In this document: positions 6,927 through 13,869 of the stretch, in pieces | How positions within the stretch are numbered: position 1 is the stretch's first letter | Layout of the letters: each line of letters starts with the position of its first letter | Source: Gemmatimonadota bacterium | GTDB lineage: Bacteria > Gemmatimonadota > Gemmatimonadetes > Gemmatimonadales > GWC2-71-9 | Assembly (NCBI GenBank): GCA_003222235.1 | Contig: QHVD01000278.1 | Span: 1-20,221, forward strand | Length of the DNA stretch: 20,221 nt | Direction of reading: 5' to 3' | The notes under the pieces: model-generated | Seen by the model: the letters and a program-made list of their open reading frames with translations, nothing else | The model's database searches: none | What the model was told of the DNA's origin: nothing | Program-made: the position numbers and the translations under genes

Positions 6927-6998
6927 GTGCGGTGGTCGATCGCGGTGCTCGTGCTCCTGAGCGGCGTGTCCATGTTCACGGGGAGTTACCACAGATGA
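6927..6998 (+). CDS. Possible 23-residue membrane microprotein between cysH and sat
   Basis: A GTG at 6927 preceded by GAGAGG (spacing six) opens a 23-codon frame, MRWSIAVLVLLSG onwards, with about 16 consecutive apolar residues and the ending TGSYHR. Its TGA (6996-6998) overlaps the sat ATG as ATGA, the junction also seen at sat/49-codon ORF and sir/cysG. It could be a small membrane protein, a translational coupling device for sat, or chance in a 78-base spacer. No family is recognised. The start is partly built from repeat sequence, which lowers confidence. Confidence 0.35.
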   Translation: MRWSIAVLVLLSGVSMFTGSYHR

Positions 6999-8143
6999 CT
7001 ACGATCGCGCCGCACGGCGGCACGCTGGTGAACCGGCTGACCGAGGGCGAGGAAGGCCGGACGCTGCTCGAGAGGCTGGCGCGGTTGCCGGTGATCACGC
7101 TCGACCCGCGGACTACGGCGGATCTCGAGCTGATTGCGACGGGCGGCTACAGCCCGCTCACCGGCTTCATGGGCTTGGCCGACTACCGGGGGGTGATCCA
7201 CGAGATGCGCCTCGCCGGCGGCTTCGCTTGGCCGATGCCGATCACGCTCCGCGTCGGCGATGCCGCCGACCTCCGCGGCACGGTGGCGCTCGCGGCACCC
7301 GACGGGGCGCGCCTCGGCGTCCTCGAGGTGCGGGAGGTGTACACGGCCGACAAGCACGAGGAGGCGCAACTCGTTTTCGGGACGACCGACGCCAGGCATC
7401 CGGGAGTGGCGCACCTCTATGCGCAGGGCGCCTACCTCGTCGGCGGCGAGGTGCGGCTGCTACGGCGCACGGCGCCTGCCTTCCCCGAGCTCGCCCTCGA
7501 TCCGGTCGACACCCGCCGGGTCTTCGCCGAGCGCGGCTGGCGCACCGTGGTCGGCTTCCAGACCCGGAACCCGGTGCACCGCGCCCACGAGTACATCCAG
7601 AAGGCGGCGCTCGAGACCGTCGACGGCTTGCTGCTGCACCCTCTCCTCGGCCAGACGAAAGACGACGACGTCCCGGCCTCCGTGCGCGTCAAGAGCTACC
7701 GGGTCCTGCTCGAGCGCTACTACCCGCGCGATCGCGTGCTGCTCGCCGGGTTCCCCGCCGCGATGCGCTACGCGGGGCCGCGGGAGGCCCTGTTTCACGC
7801 GCTGGTGCGCAAGAACTACGGCTGCACCCACTTCATCGTCGGGCGGGATCACGCCGGGGTCGGGAGCTACTACGGCCCGTACGACGCCCAGCGGATCTTC
7901 GATCGCTTCGCGCCCGGAGAAATCGGGATTCAGCCCGTGTGCTTCGAGCACACGTTCTTTTGCCAGCGCTGCGACGCGATGGCATCGCAGAAGACTTGCC
8001 CGCACGACGCCGAGGCGCACGTCGTGCTCTCGGGCACCAAGGTGCGGGAGATGTTACGGAGCGGCGCGCTGCCGCCTCCCGAGTTCAGCCGTCCGGAAGT
8101 GGTGGAAGTCCTCGCGAAAGGATTACGGGAGGTGCTTGCATGA
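6995..8143 (+). CDS. sat: Sulfate adenylyltransferase (ATP sulfurylase), single-subunit type
   Basis: Activates sulfate with ATP to APS, the entry step of the pathway. The ATG at 6995 has GGGGAG nine bases upstream and gives 382 residues. An N-terminal PUA-like part (GGYSPLTGFMG at 50-60) precedes the catalytic domain. QTRNPVHRAHEY at 189-200 includes the HxxH nucleotide-binding motif, and GRDHAGVG is at 283-290. CxxC with a later cysteine and histidine (Cys323, Cys326, Cys335, His337) resembles the zinc site of the archaeal and Thermus-type enzymes. This is the homo-oligomeric Sat form, not CysDN, so no GTPase partner is needed. Its stop overlaps the next small gene by ATGA. The frame is open back to 6920, but that part is not Sat-like. 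Confidence 0.96.
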   Translation: MTTIAPHGGTLVNRLTEGEEGRTLLERLARLPVITLDPRTTADLELIATGGYSPLTGFMGLADYRGVIHEMRLAGGFAWPMPITLRVGDAADLRGTVALAAPDGARLGVLEVREVYTADKHEEAQLVFGTTDARHPGVAHLYAQGAYLVGGEVRLLRRTAPAFPELALDPVDTRRVFAERGWRTVVGFQTRNPVHRAHEYIQKAALETVDGLLLHPLLGQTKDDDVPASVRVKSYRVLLERYYPRDRVLLAGFPAAMRYAGPREALFHALVRKNYGCTHFIVGRDHAGVGSYYGPYDAQRIFDRFAPGEIGIQPVCFEHTFFCQRCDAMASQKTCPHDAEAHVVLSGTKVREMLRSGALPPPEFSRPEVVEVLAKGLREVLA

Positions 8144-8289
8144 GCACGGCCAACGAGAGAGCCCAAGACCGCCGGCGCCGCTGGGTGCGTGGGATCGTGC
8201 GGATCGCGCGCACGCTGTTCGCGTTCGTGCCGCCCTGGGACTTTGACGAGCTGCCCGTTCGCCATTGGTGGGACGTGTACGCCAAGTGA
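8140..8289 (+). CDS. Small basic and aromatic protein of unknown function in the sulfate operon
   Basis: A 49-residue product starting at ATG 8140, which overlaps the sat stop (ATGA). GGGAGG lies eight bases upstream, a strong ribosome binding site. The first third is polar and very arginine-rich (DRRRRWVRG); a short apolar stretch (IARTLFAFVPPW) follows, then an acidic and aromatic end, DFDELPVRHWWDVYAK. The tight spacing (sat overlaps, sir starts 19 bases later) and the good ribosome binding site argue for a translated gene. The tail looks conserved in style, but I do not recognise the family. There is no cysteine, so a ferredoxin-like role is excluded; a small adaptor of sulfite reductase is only a guess. 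Confidence 0.65.
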   Translation: MSTANERAQDRRRRWVRGIVRIARTLFAFVPPWDFDELPVRHWWDVYAK

Positions 8290-8308
8290 CCGGGGGAGGT
8301 TGGGTCCG

Positions 8309-9997
8309 ATGAATGACGATAAGCCCTTGAGCGCGGTCGAGAAGGTGAAGGAGGGGAGCGGGGGCCTGCGAGGCGATCTGGCCGCCCAGCTCGCGGCCGA
8401 CGCGCCCCACTTCACGGGGACAGGCGCCCAGCTCCTCAAGTTTCACGGGAGCTACCAGCAGGAGGACCGCGACCGCCGGCGGGAGCGGAGGGGCACGGGT
8501 GAAGAGCCGGCGTACCAGTTCATGGTCCGCTGCAAGATCCCGGGCGGCCTCCTCACGGCCGGGCAGTACCTCGCGCTCGACGAGTTGGCCGGGTGCTACG
8601 GCAACGGCACGCTGCGCGTGACCACGCGCCAGGACAACCAGTTCCACGGCGTGGTGAAGGGCGATCTGAAGGCGACGATTCGCGCTCTGAACGACGTCCT
8701 CGTCACCACGCTCGGTGCCTGCGGCGACGTGGTGCGCAACGTGGTGACGTGCCCGGCGCCCCTCCCCGGCGGCCTGCGGAGCGAGGTGCTCCAGCTGGCC
8801 CGTCGCCTCTCCGATCACCTGCTCCCCCGAACGCGGGCGTATCACGAGATCTGGCTCAACGGGGAGCAGGTGGCGGAAGGCGCCCCGCAGCCCGAGCCCA
8901 TCTACGGATCGCGCTACCTGCCACGCAAGTTCAAGGTCGCGATCGCGTTCCCGGACGACAACTGCTGCGACGTGCACAGCAACGATCTGGGCTTCCTGGT
9001 GGTATCGGACGGCGGCCGGCTCGCCGGGTTCAACGTGCTGGTGGGCGGCGGGCTCGGGAGGACGCACGGCAAGCAGGATACCTATCCGCGGTTGGCCGAT
9101 ACGCTCGGGTTCGCTGCCACAGACGAGGCGATCGAGGTCGCCGAGGCCGTAGTGAAGGTGCAGCGCGATCACGGCGACCGCGGCGATCGGCGTCACGCGC
9201 GGCTCAAGTACCTGCTCGACGAGCGGGGGCTCGACTGGTTCCGTGACGAGGTGGAGCGGCAGCTCGGGCGTCCGCTCGCGCCACCCGCGCCCGTTCAGGT
9301 CCAAGACATCGAGGACCACCTGGGGTGGCACGATCAGGCAGACGGGCGCTCGTTCTACGGGGTGTTCGTCGAGAACGGCCGCATCCAGGACATTGGGGAG
9401 CGGCGGCTGCGCAGTGGGCTCTCCCGCATCGTCCGGACGCTCGGCCCGGGGGTGCGCTTCACTCCGCAGCAGAACGTGTTGCTCACCGACATCCCGAACG
9501 GTCGGCGCGCACTCGTGGAGCGCATCCTCGCCGACCACGGCGTGCTGCGGGAAGAAACGCTGTCCGCGGTGCGGCGCTGGTCCATGGCCTGTCCGGCGCT
9601 CCCGACCTGCGGGCTCGCGCTCGCCGAAGCGGAGCGGGCGCTCCCCGACGTGGTCACCCAGCTCGAGCGCGAGCTCGAGCGGCTGGGCCTCGCGGACGCG
9701 GCGCTCACCGTCCGCATGACCGGGTGCCCGAACGGCTGCGCACGGCCCTACACCGCCGATCTGGCGTTCGTGGGCCGCTCGCTCGACAAGTACGCGGTCT
9801 TCGTGGGCGGCAGCATGCTGGGCACGCGGCTCGGCGTCGTCTACGCGGATCTCGTCCCGCGCAATCAGCTGGTCGCCGCGGTCCGGCCGCTGTTCGAGCG
9901 GTACCGCGACGAGCGCCTGGGAGCGGAGCGGTTCGGCGACTTCTGCCATCGTGTGGGGGTCGAGGCGCTCCGGGCCTCGGTTCCGGTCACACAATGA
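8309..9997 (+). CDS. Assimilatory sulfite reductase, siroheme/[4Fe-4S] hemoprotein
   Basis: Six-electron reduction of sulfite to sulfide in the cytoplasm, using a coupled siroheme and [4Fe-4S] centre. The ATG at 8309 gives 562 residues. Two pseudo-symmetric halves of the sulfite/nitrite reductase fold are visible: the first with TTRQDNQFHGV at 105-115 (E. coli CysI has TTRQTFQLHGV), the second with FTPQQNVLLTDIP (about 384-396) and the cluster cysteines Cys428, Cys434 (CPALPTC), Cys473 and Cys477 (CPNGC). The pairing of cysteines is the CysI/Sir type. No flavoprotein CysJ is in the window, so the electron donor may be ferredoxin or a CysJ encoded elsewhere. Assimilatory nitrite reductase is the main alternative, but the operon makes sulfite the obvious substrate. 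Its stop overlaps cysG by ATGA. Confidence 0.92.
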   Translation: MNDDKPLSAVEKVKEGSGGLRGDLAAQLAADAPHFTGTGAQLLKFHGSYQQEDRDRRRERRGTGEEPAYQFMVRCKIPGGLLTAGQYLALDELAGCYGNGTLRVTTRQDNQFHGVVKGDLKATIRALNDVLVTTLGACGDVVRNVVTCPAPLPGGLRSEVLQLARRLSDHLLPRTRAYHEIWLNGEQVAEGAPQPEPIYGSRYLPRKFKVAIAFPDDNCCDVHSNDLGFLVVSDGGRLAGFNVLVGGGLGRTHGKQDTYPRLADTLGFAATDEAIEVAEAVVKVQRDHGDRGDRRHARLKYLLDERGLDWFRDEVERQLGRPLAPPAPVQVQDIEDHLGWHDQADGRSFYGVFVENGRIQDIGERRLRSGLSRIVRTLGPGVRFTPQQNVLLTDIPNGRRALVERILADHGVLREETLSAVRRWSMACPALPTCGLALAEAERALPDVVTQLERELERLGLADAALTVRMTGCPNGCARPYTADLAFVGRSLDKYAVFVGGSMLGTRLGVVYADLVPRNQLVAAVRPLFERYRDERLGAERFGDFCHRVGVEALRASVPVTQ

Positions 9998-11457
9998 CCG
10001 CCACACCGGCCCGCCGCCCGACGGGATTCTACCCCGTGTTTCTCAACCTCCGGGGGCGTCGAGCCGTGGTCGTCGGGGGCGGGGCGGTCGCCGAGCAGAA
10101 GGTACTGGGGCTGCTCGACGCGGGCGCGCACGTCACGGTCGTGAGCCGCGAGACCACACCCCGGCTCGAGGATCTGGCGGCACAGGGGGCCATCGAGGTC
10201 CGGCGCCGCCCTTATCGCAGGGGTGATCTCGCCGACGCGTGGCTCGCGATCGCGGCCACGGACGATCGTGCCGTGAACGACGCCGTTTGGGCCGAGGCCG
10301 AGGAGGAGGGGATCCCGCTCAATGCGGTCGACGACCTCGACCATTGCAGCTTCATCGCGCCCGCGATTCATCGGGAGGGCGACGTCACCGTCGCGGTCTC
10401 AACCTCGGGCAAGAGTCCGGCGCTGGCGGTGCGGTTACGCGACCGCATCGCCAAGTTGATCGGGCCGGCCGAGGCCCGGCTGTGCGACCTGTTGGGAGAG
10501 CTGCGGCGTGAGCTGGGCGCGCGCGTGCCCGACGCCCGTGCGCGCACCGAGCTGTGGTACCGCATCGTCGACTCGGACGTGGTGGAATTCGTTCGCCGCG
10601 GCGACATGGGAGGCGCGCGACGGCGCATCGACCACCTGGTCGGCGGGACGGTGGCAAGCGCGCGACCGCAGCCCAACCGGGAACGGGGGATCGTGTACCT
10701 CGTCGGCGCTGGGCCCGGCGACCCGGGCTTGATCACCGTGAAGGGGCTCGAGATCTTGCGGTCGGCCGACGTCGTCGTCTACGATCGGCTGGTGCATCCT
10801 GCCCTGGTCGATCAAGCGCCGTCCGGCGCGGAGCGAGTGTTCGTCGGGAAGCACGCGCGTGGGGGGGGCGGGGGGCGGAGCCCGGAGCAAACCGAGATCG
10901 ACGAACTGCTCATCGAGCGCGCGAGGCGCGGGCGCGTCGTCGTCCGGCTGAAAGGCGGTGACCCGTTCGTGTTCGGTCGCGGCGCCGAGGAGTGCCAGGC
11001 GCTGCGCGCCGCCGGGATAGCGGTCCAGGTGATTCCCGGGGTGACGGCGGCGATCGCGGCTCCGGGCGCTGCCGGTATTCCGGTGACGCACCGGCGCTAT
11101 GCGTCGGCCTTCGCGGTGGTCACCGGGCACCAGTGCGAGGGAGCGTCGGCTCTCGACTGGGAGGCGCTCGCGCGCATGCCGACGCTCGTGGTGTTGATGG
11201 GGCTTTCCGCCCTGCCAGAGATAACGGCGCGGCTACTCGCACACGGCGCGGATCCCGACACCCCCGCGGCCGTGGTCGCGAGCGGTACGCTGCCGGCTCA
11301 ACGGGTCGTCGTAGGCACCATCGCGACGATCGCGGCGCTCGTCACTGAGGCGGAACTCGATCCTCCTGCAACCGTGGTCGTCGGCGAGGTGGTGCGGGTC
11401 GGCCGGTTGGTTCGGGAGCGGGCGCCGCGCCGCGCGGCTGCTGCGGTGCGTCCATAG
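9994..11457 (+). CDS. cysG: Siroheme synthase: precorrin-2 dehydrogenase/ferrochelatase fused to uroporphyrinogen-III C-methyltransferase
   Basis: Makes siroheme for the sulfite reductase encoded just upstream (ATGA overlap). It has 487 residues in two parts. Residues 1 to about 225 are the CysG N-terminal module: Rossmann loop VVVGGGAVAEQK at about 25-36, the NAVDD strand with the likely catalytic aspartate near 113, and SGKSPALAVRLR at 138-149. Residues 233 to about 480 are the SAM-dependent methyltransferase: YLVGAGPGDPGLIT at 235-248, RLKGGDPFVFGRG at 318-330, PGVTAAIAAPG at 348-358. Both halves look complete, so uroporphyrinogen III can be carried to siroheme by one protein. An 8-G run, C, then a 6-G run near 10860-10875 encodes a glycine run after KHARG; it is a likely spot for sequencing or replication slippage, but the frame is intact. 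Confidence 0.95.
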   Translation: MTATPARRPTGFYPVFLNLRGRRAVVVGGGAVAEQKVLGLLDAGAHVTVVSRETTPRLEDLAAQGAIEVRRRPYRRGDLADAWLAIAATDDRAVNDAVWAEAEEEGIPLNAVDDLDHCSFIAPAIHREGDVTVAVSTSGKSPALAVRLRDRIAKLIGPAEARLCDLLGELRRELGARVPDARARTELWYRIVDSDVVEFVRRGDMGGARRRIDHLVGGTVASARPQPNRERGIVYLVGAGPGDPGLITVKGLEILRSADVVVYDRLVHPALVDQAPSGAERVFVGKHARGGGGGRSPEQTEIDELLIERARRGRVVVRLKGGDPFVFGRGAEECQALRAAGIAVQVIPGVTAAIAAPGAAGIPVTHRRYASAFAVVTGHQCEGASALDWEALARMPTLVVLMGLSALPEITARLLAHGADPDTPAAVVASGTLPAQRVVVGTIATIAALVTEAELDPPATVVVGEVVRVGRLVRERAPRRAAAAVRP

Positions 11458-11506
11458 CACGCTTATCCGCACGGCTCGACAGTTCGATCACGCTTCGGCC
11501 GCTGAA

Positions 11507-11534
11507 GTAGGGGCGCAGCATGCTGCGCCCCTAC
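11507..11534. terminator. Perfect 28-bp palindrome between convergent genes
   Basis: GTAGGGGCGCAGCA (11507-11520) is followed without spacer by its exact reverse complement (11521-11534). It lies 49 bases after the cysG stop and just beyond the stop of the oppositely oriented GntR-type gene, so it could terminate both. GGCCGC upstream and GCGGCC downstream can extend the stem across a bulge. No T-run follows. Palindromes with this GTAGGGGCG...CGCCCCTAC look occur as dispersed repeats in several phyla, so a REP-like repeat is the alternative. Confidence 0.6.
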
Positions 11535-11541
11535 GCGGCCT

Positions 11542-12150
11542 TCACGGCCCCAGTCGTATGGCGATCCGGTTAATGTGGTCGTAGGCGAGCTGACCTGCGA
11601 GCGCAGCGTCGTGCCGCTCGAGCGCCTCGAGAATGGGGCGGTGCTCCTTCGCGATCGTGGCCACGTCGACGACGCCCGAGCGGAGCACGACGAGGATCCG
11701 CGTGGGGACGAGCAGTAAGTCCCAATGGCGCAGCAGGACGGGACTCCCGCTTCGCGCCACGAGGGTGCGATGGAACATCTCGTCGTACCGCACATAGCCA
11801 CGCACGTTCCCCGCTGCCGCGGCCCGCTCGATCCCCGCAACGGCGCCGCGCATCTTCTCCCAGTCGGGGTCGGGCGCCTGCGCCGCGGCCATGGCGGCCT
11901 CCCGCTCGAGCAGCGCCCGCAGCCGATACGCGTCACGCATCTCGGTCGGGGAGACCGCGCGCACGCGGGTGCCGCGATGGGGCGCCGTCTCCACGTAGCC
12001 CAGCGCCTCGAGCTCGCGGAGAGCTTCGCGCACCGGCCCCTGGCTCGTGTGAAACTCGGCCGCGAGCTGCAGCTCGACCAGCCGGTCGCCCGGCTGGTAC
12101 TTGCCCTCGAGGATGCGGCGTAGCAGGACGTCGCGGATCTCGCGGCCCAT
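11542..12150 (-). CDS. GntR family transcriptional regulator, FCD subfamily
   Basis: DNA-binding repressor or activator that responds to a small carboxylated metabolite in characterised relatives. It has 202 residues. The N-terminal winged helix-turn-helix (about 1-65) includes IRDVLLRRILEGKYQPGDRL, then TSQGPVREALRELEALGYVE, the recognition-helix region of the family. The C-terminal all-helical FCD domain (about 70-195) contains YDEMFHRTLV and EHRPILEALERHDAALA, with Asp and His residues where FCD proteins bind a metal. The ATG at 12150 lacks a clear ribosome binding site. It is divergent from the HAD gene 101 bases away and convergent with cysG. Its ligand cannot be told from the sequence; the HAD hydrolase gene is the obvious candidate target besides itself. 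Confidence 0.88.
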   Translation of the reverse strand: MGREIRDVLLRRILEGKYQPGDRLVELQLAAEFHTSQGPVREALRELEALGYVETAPHRGTRVRAVSPTEMRDAYRLRALLEREAAMAAAQAPDPDWEKMRGAVAGIERAAAAGNVRGYVRYDEMFHRTLVARSGSPVLLRHWDLLLVPTRILVVLRSGVVDVATIAKEHRPILEALERHDAALAGQLAYDHINRIAIRLGP

Positions 12151-12205
12151 CGGGTTGCGAAAGGCGATCAGGGAACTCCGGGAGCGGGTGGCGCGGCTAC
12201 CCGGT

Positions 12206-12235
12206 ATTATAGATTATCGATAAACGCCTGGACAA
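12206..12235 (-). promoter_or_regulatory. Promoter of the GntR-type gene with palindromic operator in the spacer
   Basis: The minus strand has TTGTCC (12235-12230), an 18-base spacer and a perfect TATAAT (12211-12206). The spacer contains the perfect 10-bp palindrome TTATCGATAA (12214-12223), in an AT-rich island unlike its surroundings. GntR-family proteins bind short palindromes, and one between -35 and -10 would allow autorepression. The leader would be about 48 bases. In the plus direction TATTAT (12205-12210) might serve the HAD gene, but no -35 is seen. Confidence 0.5.
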
Positions 12236-12251
12236 CTGCGCGATCGCAACC

Positions 12252-12959
12252 ATGACAACCAAGACCCTACCGCGCGGCGACCTGGAGACGGCCCCTGCCT
12301 TCTTGTTCGATCTCGACGGCACACTCGTGGATAGCGTCTACCAGCACGTCCTGGCGTGGCGGGAGGCCCTGGAGCAGGCGGGGATCGAGCTCTCGGTCTG
12401 GCGCATCCACCGCCGCATCGGAATGAGCGGTGGCCTGTTCGTGAACGCCCTGTTGCGGGAGATCGGACGCAAGGTGACTGCGGAGCAGGTCGCGCGGATC
12501 CTGCAGCTGCACGGGGATGCCTACGCGCGCCTGGTGGCCCAAGTCCGGCCGCTACCGGGAGCCCGCGACCTTCTCGCTTACCTCTCGCGGCTCGGCGTGC
12601 CGTGGGCGATCGCCACCAGCGGGCTGCTGGAGAGCGCCCGGCCCGCCCTCGAGATGCTCGGCGCAGGCCCGGAGGTTCCGGTGATCACCCGGGACCAGGT
12701 GCGGCACGCGAAACCCGATCCGGACCTGTTCCTCGCGGCCGCGGCGCGCCTCGGCGTGGACGTTCGCGCGTCGGTCGTGGTGGGGGACAGCGTATGGGAT
12801 CTGCTCGCTGCCCGCCGCGCTCGCGCCCTCGGCGTCGGCTTGCTGTCGGGCGGCTACGGGGCGGAGGAGCTCGAGCGTGCGGGCGCGTATCGGGTGTACC
12901 AGGACCCGGCCGACTTGCTGAAGCACTTGGACGAGGTGGGGGTGCGCATCGCGGAATGA
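12252..12959 (+). CDS. HAD-superfamily hydrolase (subfamily IA, phosphoglycolate phosphatase/beta-phosphoglucomutase-like)
   Basis: A cytoplasmic phosphatase or phosphomutase of 235 residues. All four HAD motifs are present: DLDGTLVDS at 20-28 (nucleophile Asp20, acid/base Asp22), ATSG at 121-124, Lys154 in HAKPDPDLF, and VVGDSVWDLLAARRA from about 176. The insertion between motifs I and II (about 30-100) is a helical cap of type C1. The substrate is not predictable from the sequence; sugar phosphates and phosphoglycolate are usual for this branch. The ATG at 12252 has no clear Shine-Dalgarno sequence. The gene is divergent from the GntR-type regulator and may be controlled by it through the shared 101-base region. 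Confidence 0.88.
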   Translation: MTTKTLPRGDLETAPAFLFDLDGTLVDSVYQHVLAWREALEQAGIELSVWRIHRRIGMSGGLFVNALLREIGRKVTAEQVARILQLHGDAYARLVAQVRPLPGARDLLAYLSRLGVPWAIATSGLLESARPALEMLGAGPEVPVITRDQVRHAKPDPDLFLAAAARLGVDVRASVVVGDSVWDLLAARRARALGVGLLSGGYGAEELERAGAYRVYQDPADLLKHLDEVGVRIAE

Positions 12960-13067
12960 CCGGGGCCCTGGCTCCGCGGCGGCCGCGATGCCGCGCAGGG
13001 CCTTCACGTGGCACCGGACCCGACGCTATGTTCCCCCCCGTCAACATCCCTCTATACGGAGGAGGCA

Positions 13068-13640
13068 ATGCGCGCAGTCCGGTCGCTCGCCGGCGCGGTG
13101 GTGGGGCTCTTGGCCGCGTGTCAGACGCAAGAAACACCGCAGCAGATGCAAGCTCGCATGGGCAAGGAGTCGGACGCATTCAAGCAGGCGATTGCAGGCA
13201 CCGCGAAGCGATGGGAGGGCTGGATCGCCGCGGGGCAGGCGGACTCGATCGCCAACATTTTCACGGAACAGGGCCGCGAGATGCCGCCCAACGCGCCCGC
13301 CGCCGTAGGGCGGGCGGGCATTCGGCAATTCGAGGCCCAGAACGCGGCCATGATCGACGGCAAGCTCACGATCAGGACCGAAGAAGCCATCGCCGACGGG
13401 CCGCTGGGCGTCGAACGGGGCAGCTTTAGCTTCGAAGGGAAAGCGAAGCCGGGGGCACCCAAGGGAATGCCGGCGACCGTGAGCGACGAGGGCAAGTACT
13501 TGATCCACTGGCACAACGTGAATGGGCAGTGGCGGGTCGCCGAGCTGATCTGGAACAGCAACAAGCCGATGATGATGGCAGCGCCGGCACCCGCCCACAA
13601 GCCGGCTGCCGCGGGGAAGAGAGCGGCACGGAAGAAATAG
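13068..13640 (+). CDS. Lipoprotein with NTF2-like (SnoaL/DUF4440-type) domain
   Basis: The ATG at 13068 is preceded by a strong GGAGGAGG and gives 190 residues. MRAVRSLAGAVVGLLAAC is a lipoprotein signal with lipobox LAAC and lipidated Cys18; the residues after it (QTQETPQQ) suit an exported lipoprotein. The body (about 30-165) reads like an NTF2/DUF4440 fold: an opening helix FKQAIAGTAKRWEGWIAAGQADSI, then FTEQGREMPPNAPAAVGRAGI, then beta strands ending YLIHWHNVNGQWRVAELIWNSN. Such domains serve as enzymes or as binding modules; no catalytic residues can be assigned. The C-terminus is Ala/Pro/Lys-rich and ends in a basic cluster. It is isolated from neighbours by 108 bases upstream and a hairpin downstream. 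Confidence 0.75.
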   Translation: MRAVRSLAGAVVGLLAACQTQETPQQMQARMGKESDAFKQAIAGTAKRWEGWIAAGQADSIANIFTEQGREMPPNAPAAVGRAGIRQFEAQNAAMIDGKLTIRTEEAIADGPLGVERGSFSFEGKAKPGAPKGMPATVSDEGKYLIHWHNVNGQWRVAELIWNSNKPMMMAAPAPAHKPAAAGKRAARKK

Positions 13641-13642
13641 TC

Positions 13643-13723
13643 AGGTGCCAGGTGCGGTAAGCGGTGAGCGGTGAGCGGTACCGCTCACTGCTTACCGCTC
13701 ACCGTTTACCGCACCCAGCACCT
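13643..13723. repeat. Long imperfect hairpin built of GCGGTGAGC repeats
   Basis: AGGTGC-CA-GGTGCGGTAAG... (13643-13679) pairs with the segment 13687-13723. The stem is about 35 bp with one 2-by-2 internal loop (CA/CA) and otherwise only Watson-Crick or G-U pairs, with the loop at 13680-13686. The left arm carries the same GCGGTGA units as 6896-6925. It begins three bases after the lipoprotein stop codon. It may end that transcript, but it lacks a U-tract and looks more like a REP-type dispersed element. Confidence 0.7.
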
Positions 13724-13869
13724 CACAGGCTTCCCCCCGGTGTTATCTTGGTCATGGCGCCGCGATGCGCCCCGCGCTGGGAGCGGTCCGTCACCTTCGG
13801 CGGACCGAGGCGTTGCCCAATCGGCCCCCCAGCGACGGTACTGCGACCAATGGGAGCGTTTCATCCTTC
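13724..13869. other. Spacer between hairpin and nadB
   Basis: No convincing gene is seen. GTGTTATCTTGG at 13740-13751 is a possible promoter-like AT-richer spot. Open frames through this stretch (for example from ATG 13765, in frame with nadB) read as low-complexity shadow sequence without family resemblance. Confidence 0.4.

Noticed and set aside
8123..10006. 627-codon minus-strand frame opposite the sulfite reductase gene
   Set aside because: Shadow of sir; composition is Arg/His/Glu/Pro-rich without any motif.
10859..10877. Frameshift in cysG at the poly-G tract
   Set aside because: The frame and the methyltransferase motifs continue intact across it.
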